Part shown: positions 60,124 to 64,000 of the stretch, piece after piece
Numbering within the stretch: the first letter of the stretch is position 1
Layout: each line of letters starts with the position of its first letter
Source: Ignavibacteria bacterium
Lineage (GTDB): Bacteria; Bacteroidota; Ignavibacteria; Tepidaquicellales; OLB5
NCBI GenBank assembly: GCA_030835025.1
Contig: JAUQWS010000071.1
Coordinates: forward strand, 103,730 to 167,729
DNA length: 64,000 nucleotides
Reading direction: 5' to 3'
Made by a program: the position numbers and the translations under genes
The notes under the pieces: generated by a model
The model's database searches: none
What the model was told of the DNA's origin: nothing
The model's input: the letters and a program-made list of their open reading frames with translations, nothing else

Positions 60124-60636
60124 TTACTTATTAGATAATGTTATGATGAGTGCTGTTATTGAAATCAAAGATGTAATTATTGGCAAATAGAAACTAACAT
60201 CTTCTCGGAAATTGTATCTTCTCATTTGAAGGACAATTACAACATCATTCGGGATGAGCATAGGATTTAACTTCTGAGTTGTTGAAACATTCTCTCCCCA
60301 TAACAAGTCATTGTAGTTTAATTTGATAATTTCCGGTTTCTTTTCGGGATCATTTCCGTTTCTCAATATTCTTATTTCTTCAAGGTTAGATTCATCAGTT
60401 GGCCCCCCTGAATACGACATTAGATCAAGAAATGATGTCTTTATGGGAACACGGTATCTTCCCGGAAATTTTACGAAACCCCATAGATTTACTTCCATGT
60501 TGATCCCCAGCGGGTCACTAAGGTCATATAGTGCTGCATTGTCGTTCCTAATATTGCCGAGAATGAGATCATCATTTTGAGCCAATACTTGAGTTGTTAC
60601 CAACAAAACAAAAAAAGGAAAAAACAGATGTTTCAT
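60124..60636 (-). CDS. SLBB-type polysaccharide export protein, short form
   Basis: 170 residues from the ATG at 60636, which has GGAG 7 bases upstream. A signal peptide (HLFFPFFVLLVTTQVLAQ) is followed by one SLBB-like beta-grasp (VNLWGFVKFPGRYRVPIKTSFLDLMSYSGGPTDES and IPNDVVIVLQ). A C-terminal membrane helix (FYLPIITSLISITALIITL) closes the protein. The Poly_export (Wza N-terminal) domain is missing, so this is not a complete Wza outer-membrane channel. It is the first gene of the locus and directly precedes Wzc. Confidence 0.75.
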   Translation of the reverse strand: MKHLFFPFFVLLVTTQVLAQNDDLILGNIRNDNAALYDLSDPLGINMEVNLWGFVKFPGRYRVPIKTSFLDLMSYSGGPTDESNLEEIRILRNGNDPEKKPEIIKLNYNDLLWGENVSTTQKLNPMLIPNDVVIVLQMRRYNFREDVSFYLPIITSLISITALIITLSNK

Positions 60637-61132
60637 GAAAACTCCATCAAGTTTAAGAATATAAATATCATTTTTGAACAAATATCCTACAATATATGTC
60701 TATGTAAAATAGTGAATTTTTGCTGATTATACAAAGCATTACTTTAAGAGGAAAGGGATACGCAGAGTGATAAAAGTCGGCAAAAGCAGCGTCTAAAATT
60801 GTGTACTATCAATATCTTAATCCCGTCGCCTTTTGGGTTGAAATTACGTTGGTATTCGATCGCTTTGACTGAAACTTTAGATTTGACATCAGTTTCATCT
60901 GCTTAGAATTTCACATTTTTGGAAGGGACTTGAAGAAAATCGTTATTGACTCAATCTCAGGGTGTCGGATAGCAGCTAAAGCTCTCAATAGTTCGTCCTG
61001 TGCCTTACAAATGAATTTCTTAAGAGATTGGAAATTGCAGGGAATTTTGTTACGAATCAACTACCTTACACAATTATCATACAGTACATTCACCCTACTA
61101 AAAAACTTTGTCAATTCATATATTTGTAAACT
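60637..61132. other. divergent intergenic region between the polysaccharide locus and fabD
   Basis: About 500 bases with no convincing gene. It must hold the promoter of the minus-strand polysaccharide locus (a near-match GATATTTG on the minus strand at about 60680-60690) and of fabD. An inverted repeat, TGAAACT (60870-60876) / AGTTTCA (60891-60897), lies near the middle. A 68-codon open frame at 60930-61136 shows no protein-like features. Confidence 0.5.
61119..61126 (+). promoter_or_regulatory. -7 element TATATTTG of fabD
   Basis: An exact TAnnTTTG match 6 bases before the fabD ATG at 61133. A transcript starting from it would be leaderless or nearly so. No -33 element is clear. Confidence 0.45.
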
Positions 61133-62050
61133 ATGAATACAGCATTTGTTTTTCCGGGTCAAGGTTCGCAGTATGTAGGTATGGGTAAGGATTTATACGA
61201 AACTTTTTCTGAAGTTAGAGATCTTTACCAAGGGGCAAAGGAAATACTCGGTTATGATATTTCCGAAGTGTGTTTTGAGGGTCCAGAAGATAGACTAAAA
61301 CAGACCGTTGTTACTCAGCCTGCAATACTTCTCCACTCTTTGGCTGTAACTAGGATTCTGAAAGATGTTGAACCATCATTCACGGCAGGTCATTCCTTGG
61401 GTGAATTCACTGCACTTATTGTTTCAGGAGCTTTGAGTTTTGAGGACGGTATAAAACTAGTAAAGTTGAGGGGTGAACTAATGCAAAGTGCTGGTGAACA
61501 GATAAAAGGAACTATGGCTGCAGTAATTGGGCTGGATAGAAACAAGATTGAGAATGTGTGTACTGTTGCTTCAAGCGAAGGCATTGTACAGGTTGCGAAT
61601 TACAATTCGCCTGGCCAGATAGTTATTTCAGGCAGCTTAGAGGGAGTTCATAAAGCCATGGTTCTGGCCAAGGAGCACGGTGCAAAGATTGTAAAAGAAC
61701 TTGTTGTACACGGAGCATTTCACTCAGAACTTATGTCCTCAGTAAAAAGCGATTTTAAGAAAGCCTTGGATAATACAGAATTCAAAAGAGTCAAAATTCC
61801 TCTATATTCAAATGTTACTGCATTACCTATTACAAAGGAAACTGATGTTGATGAGATTAAGCGGTTGCTTTATGATCAGTTAACATCCAGCGTGCGATGG
61901 GAGGAAAGCATTGAAAACATGATAAGGGACGGAGCAAAGAAATTTATAGAGATTGGTCCCGGAAAAGTACTTCAAGGACTGATTAAGAGAATCAATAATT
62001 CTGTCACAGTACAAGGATTTGACAAAGCAGAAGATTTTAATAAACTTTAG
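61133..62050 (+). CDS. fabD: malonyl-CoA:ACP transacylase
   Basis: 305 residues. AFVFPGQGSQYVGMGKDLYE opens the protein, the nucleophile Ser is in TAGHSLGEFTALIVSGAL, the Arg site is KLRGELMQ, and the catalytic His is in VVHGAFHSELM. It loads malonate onto acyl carrier protein to start fatty-acid elongation. Length is normal. fabG follows 18 bases later, but acpP and fabF, which often follow, are absent from the window. The upstream -7 element almost touches its ATG. Confidence 0.95.
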   Translation: MNTAFVFPGQGSQYVGMGKDLYETFSEVRDLYQGAKEILGYDISEVCFEGPEDRLKQTVVTQPAILLHSLAVTRILKDVEPSFTAGHSLGEFTALIVSGALSFEDGIKLVKLRGELMQSAGEQIKGTMAAVIGLDRNKIENVCTVASSEGIVQVANYNSPGQIVISGSLEGVHKAMVLAKEHGAKIVKELVVHGAFHSELMSSVKSDFKKALDNTEFKRVKIPLYSNVTALPITKETDVDEIKRLLYDQLTSSVRWEESIENMIRDGAKKFIEIGPGKVLQGLIKRINNSVTVQGFDKAEDFNKL

Positions 62051-62068
62051 AAGGTTGGCAAAAAGCAA

Positions 62069-62818
62069 ATGGGTGACTTATTAAAAGGGAAGAATTCTAT
62101 TATCACCGGAGGAGCCAGAGGAATCGGAAGGGCTATAGCAGAAGAATTTCTTGGTGAAGGTTCTTCTGTTACAATTCTGGATAAGTTTTTTCCGGACGAT
62201 TTTGAAATTTGGATTGAAAAGTTGTCCAAAGGCAGTAAGAATTTATTTTCAAGGTCACTCGATGTGACTAATACAACAGAAGTTGAACAGACATGTTCAG
62301 ATTTAGCAAAAGAAATGGGGAAAGTTGATATACTTGTAAATAATGCAGGGATAACCCGGGATAAACTTATAATGAGAATGAGTGAGGAAGATTGGGATTC
62401 AGTGCTTGCTGTAAATCTTAAGGGCGCATTTAACATGATGAAAGCTTTATCCATGGTAATGGCCAAACAACGGAGTGGAAAAATTATTAATATCAGCTCC
62501 GTGGTTGGAGTTACAGGAAATGCCGGACAGTCAAATTACTCTGCCTCTAAAGCCGGATTAATCGGTCTATCTAAATCAGTTGCAAAAGAACTTGCCTCCA
62601 GGAATGTTTGTGTAAATTGTGTCGCCCCAGGATTCGTTGAAACAGACATGACTGCAAAGCTTAACGAGGATCAAAGAGCTGCTATGTTAAGCGTTGTACC
62701 TATGAAGAGAACATCTCAACCAGCTGAAGTTGCCGGTGTTGTTGCTTTCCTAGCTTCCAATAAAGCTGACTATATCACCGGGCAAGTACTTTGTGTTGAC
62801 GGCGGAATGGTAATGTGA
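62069..62818 (+). CDS. fabG: 3-oxoacyl-ACP reductase
   Basis: 249 residues of a classical SDR. NADPH motif NSIITGGARGIGRAIAEEF, NNAG at DILVNNAGITRDKLIMRM, the catalytic Ser/Tyr/Lys in NISSVVGVTGNAGQSNYSASKAG, and the FabG C-terminus YITGQVLCVDGGMVM are all present. It reduces beta-ketoacyl-ACP in fatty-acid elongation. It is co-transcribed with fabD and converges on the DUF309 gene, with 18 bases between them and no strong terminator. Confidence 0.93.
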   Translation: MGDLLKGKNSIITGGARGIGRAIAEEFLGEGSSVTILDKFFPDDFEIWIEKLSKGSKNLFSRSLDVTNTTEVEQTCSDLAKEMGKVDILVNNAGITRDKLIMRMSEEDWDSVLAVNLKGAFNMMKALSMVMAKQRSGKIINISSVVGVTGNAGQSNYSASKAGLIGLSKSVAKELASRNVCVNCVAPGFVETDMTAKLNEDQRAAMLSVVPMKRTSQPAEVAGVVAFLASNKADYITGQVLCVDGGMVM

Positions 62819-62836
62819 TCAAACTGATAATCTGAA

Positions 62837-63199
62837 TTATTTATTTAACCGTCTTATCTTTGAGAATTCTTTTGGAATTCCCATGTTGTTTTCTACAGGG
62901 GATAAAATCATTTCGGAATCTTCTATAAGGGACTCAATATCGATTAGCAAATCTAATCTGATGAAATCATTCAGTTTAAAGATTACTTTCCTAATCTGAA
63001 GTACAGCCCCTTTCAAATTATTTTTATCTTTCAAGTGAAGAAAACCCACCGAGATGTGAAGTATTCCCTGATAAAAATTCCTGGTTTCACCTCGAACTTC
63101 AAACCATATATCTTCAAGGATTTCGTGGCACTGGAAGAACCCCTGCTTATTAAATAAAGTGATGGCGTGTACGAGGTCGTTTTCAATAGCTCCATCCAA
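62837..63199 (-). CDS. DUF309 family protein
   Basis: 120 residues. The helical DUF309 pattern is present: AITLFNKQGFFQCHEILEDIWFEVRGETRNFYQGILHISVGFLHLKDKNNLKGAV. FxxHExLEDxW and FYQGxLxxxVGF are the family motifs and could form a small helical binding site with the conserved His and Glu. The function is unknown. It lies 17 bases after the DoxX gene on the same strand and is probably co-transcribed with it. Confidence 0.85.
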   Translation of the reverse strand: MDGAIENDLVHAITLFNKQGFFQCHEILEDIWFEVRGETRNFYQGILHISVGFLHLKDKNNLKGAVLQIRKVIFKLNDFIRLDLLIDIESLIEDSEMILSPVENNMGIPKEFSKIRRLNK

Positions 63200-63216
63200 C
63201 TCTGTTCACTTGGACT

Positions 63217-63726
63217 TTAAGTGTCCTTCACTTCATCTGTCTGCCCAGTCGGAATATCGCTGATCACTTCAGCGTCTACAACATTACTCAGGGTTGGAGT
63301 TATCTTTTTCTTTTTCTTTCTGTCGAGCAGTGCATCAAAACTTAAGACGCCTGCACCTGCAAATAATGTCATCAAAAAACACGCCAGGAAAATCATATCC
63401 TTGTTGAACGGGACACCTTCGGTTGTGAATAATCCTCTCGATGAAATCTTTGTTAAAGTTATTAAAGCAAGGACAAGGCTTGAGGATGGAGTGAAGAACC
63501 CCATGATGTAAAGTCCTCCAAAAACTATTAGAAGAAAAGGAGTTGCAAACCCAATGATAAACGCTGTGTTTTCGCTAAAGAATTGAAGTGACTTTACACG
63601 TAATATATATGCTTCTATGTTTCTTGCTTGCATAATCCCAAGAGACAATGTGTAAATCCCGGCTGTAAGTCTGATTAGAAAAAGTCCGACAGAGGGAGAA
63701 CCGTGGGCTTTGAAGAGAACGCTCAT
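63217..63726 (-). CDS. DoxX-family membrane protein
   Basis: 169 residues with four hydrophobic segments: VGLFLIRLTAGIYTLSLGIMQ, AFIIGFATPFLLIVFGGLYIMGFF, SSLVLALITLTKI and MIFLACFLMTLFAGAGVLSFD. A basic then acidic cytoplasmic tail follows (DRKKKKKITPTL...). The topology and the GFATPFLLIVFGGLYIMGFFTP turn match DoxX/DoxD-like quinol-associated proteins. Its role here is not known. It is followed by DUF309 and lies downstream of two tRNA genes on the same strand. Confidence 0.78.
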   Translation of the reverse strand: MSVLFKAHGSPSVGLFLIRLTAGIYTLSLGIMQARNIEAYILRVKSLQFFSENTAFIIGFATPFLLIVFGGLYIMGFFTPSSSLVLALITLTKISSRGLFTTEGVPFNKDMIFLACFLMTLFAGAGVLSFDALLDRKKKKKITPTLSNVVDAEVISDIPTGQTDEVKDT

Positions 63727-63758
63727 AAATTTCGGAGTTAATTATGAGATTGAAAACT

Positions 63759-63835
63759 TGGAGGCGACGATCGGATTCGAACCGATGAATAAAAGTTTTG
63801 CAGACTTTCCTCTTAAGCCACTTGAGTACGTCGCC
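63759..63835 (-). tRNA. tRNA-Cys (GCA)
   Basis: The minus strand folds as a cloverleaf with acceptor GGCGACG / CGTCGCC, anticodon stem AAAGT / ACTTT with loop CTGCAAA (anticodon GCA), and T-arm ATCGG-TTCGAAT-CCGAT. The discriminator base is U and the 3' CCA is encoded (63761-63759). Confidence 0.93.
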
Positions 63836-63861
63836 TTAAAATTGATACACAAATAAACCAA

Positions 63862-63892
63862 AAAGCCCTAAATCTAGTGAATTCAGGGCTTT
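63862..63892 (-). terminator. hairpin between the two tRNA genes
   Basis: AAAGCCCT / AGGGCTTT encloses a 15-base loop and is followed on the minus strand by T residues. It lies 8 bases after the tRNA-Gly 3' end, so it may terminate that transcript; tRNA-Cys would then need its own promoter. Confidence 0.5.
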
Positions 63893-63899
63893 GGCTATG

Positions 63900-63972
63900 A
63901 GCGGGAAACGAGACTCGAACTCGCGACTTCAACCTTGGCAAGGTTGCGCTCTACCAACTGAGCTATTCCCGC
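63900..63972 (-). tRNA. tRNA-Gly (GCC)
   Basis: The minus strand reads GCGGGAATAGCTCAGTTGG... with acceptor GCGGGAA / TTTCCCGC, anticodon stem CAACC / GGTTG and loop TTGCCAA (anticodon GCC), and T-arm GCGAG-TTCGAGT-CTCGT. The discriminator is U; CCA is not encoded here, unlike in the neighbouring tRNA-Cys. Confidence 0.94.
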
Positions 63973-64000
63973 GTGATGAGCTACAATTATAGCGTAATTC

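Noticed and set aside
60930..61136. A 68-codon open frame upstream of fabD
   Set aside because: No ribosome site, no recognisable sequence pattern, and it overlaps the fabD start and its -7 element.

Overview
The window looks like a chromosomal segment of a Bacteroidota/Chlorobi-group bacterium, most probably an Ignavibacteria-like lineage. Three large secreted proteins end in a type IX secretion (T9SS) sorting domain opened by the NYPNPFNP-type motif typical of that group. Several genes carry the Bacteroidota-style -7 promoter element TAnnTTTG, and the HTH/DUF4153 membrane operon and the SerB-SerA fusion fit the same background. There is no phage, plasmid or CRISPR signature. Three small cassettes with flanking inverted repeats sit between operon genes.

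Layout. 1-9.3 kb holds assorted metabolism genes: a PaiB-like FMN protein, a DUF2007-like protein and an SDR epimerase. They are followed by a regulated membrane operon (2.2-6.5 kb: integral membrane protein, winged-helix regulator, two DUF4153/4173 proteins), a VOC protein, an esterase, a DUF899 protein with a Lys-rich tail, and DinB. 9.3-17.2 kb is a plus-strand kynurenine (tryptophan) catabolic cluster: 3-hydroxyanthranilate dioxygenase, GyrI-like protein, ACMSD, cyclase-type formamidase, FKBP-TPR, nitrobindin-like protein, kynureninase and kynurenine 3-monooxygenase. It is interrupted by a broken four-helix-bundle cassette and by a REP-associated transposase (RAYT) flanked by two palindromes. 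17.2-29.5 kb holds surface and secreted proteins: lipoproteins, a BNR-repeat T9SS protein, a beta-helix T9SS protein, a propeller-like T9SS protein, a choice-of-anchor-B T9SS protein and a cytochrome-like beta-propeller lipoprotein. 29.7-36.4 kb holds dxr-rseP, a second intact four-helix-bundle cassette, a SerB-SerA fusion, a small repeat protein and a CNNM/CorC-type transporter.

36.4-60.6 kb is one long minus-strand surface-polysaccharide locus. It reads from an SLBB protein and a Wzc-type tyrosine autokinase through two AsnB amidotransferases, two DegT aminotransferases, two WbqC proteins, two WbmS-type deacetylases, a formyltransferase, an oxidoreductase, an SDR epimerase, methyltransferases and glycosyltransferases to a Wzx flippase. 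This set predicts a glycan rich in amino, formamido or amidated sugars. No Wzy polymerase and no initiating phosphoglycosyltransferase are seen here. 61.1-64 kb holds fabD-fabG, a DUF309 gene, a DoxX-family gene, and tRNA-Cys and tRNA-Gly.

How it works together. The kynurenine genes would take N-formylkynurenine to 2-aminomuconate semialdehyde; tryptophan 2,3-dioxygenase is absent from the window. ACMSD marks the route as degradative rather than NAD-forming. The most novel-looking structure is the pair of four-helix-bundle genes, each flanked by inverted arrays of a short tandem unit (7 bp ATTACGA at one locus, about 8 bp GTGAATTT at the other). The stop codons of both genes lie inside the array, which suggests a small mobile cassette. 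All calls were made by reading the sequence and its translations; no database search was run.
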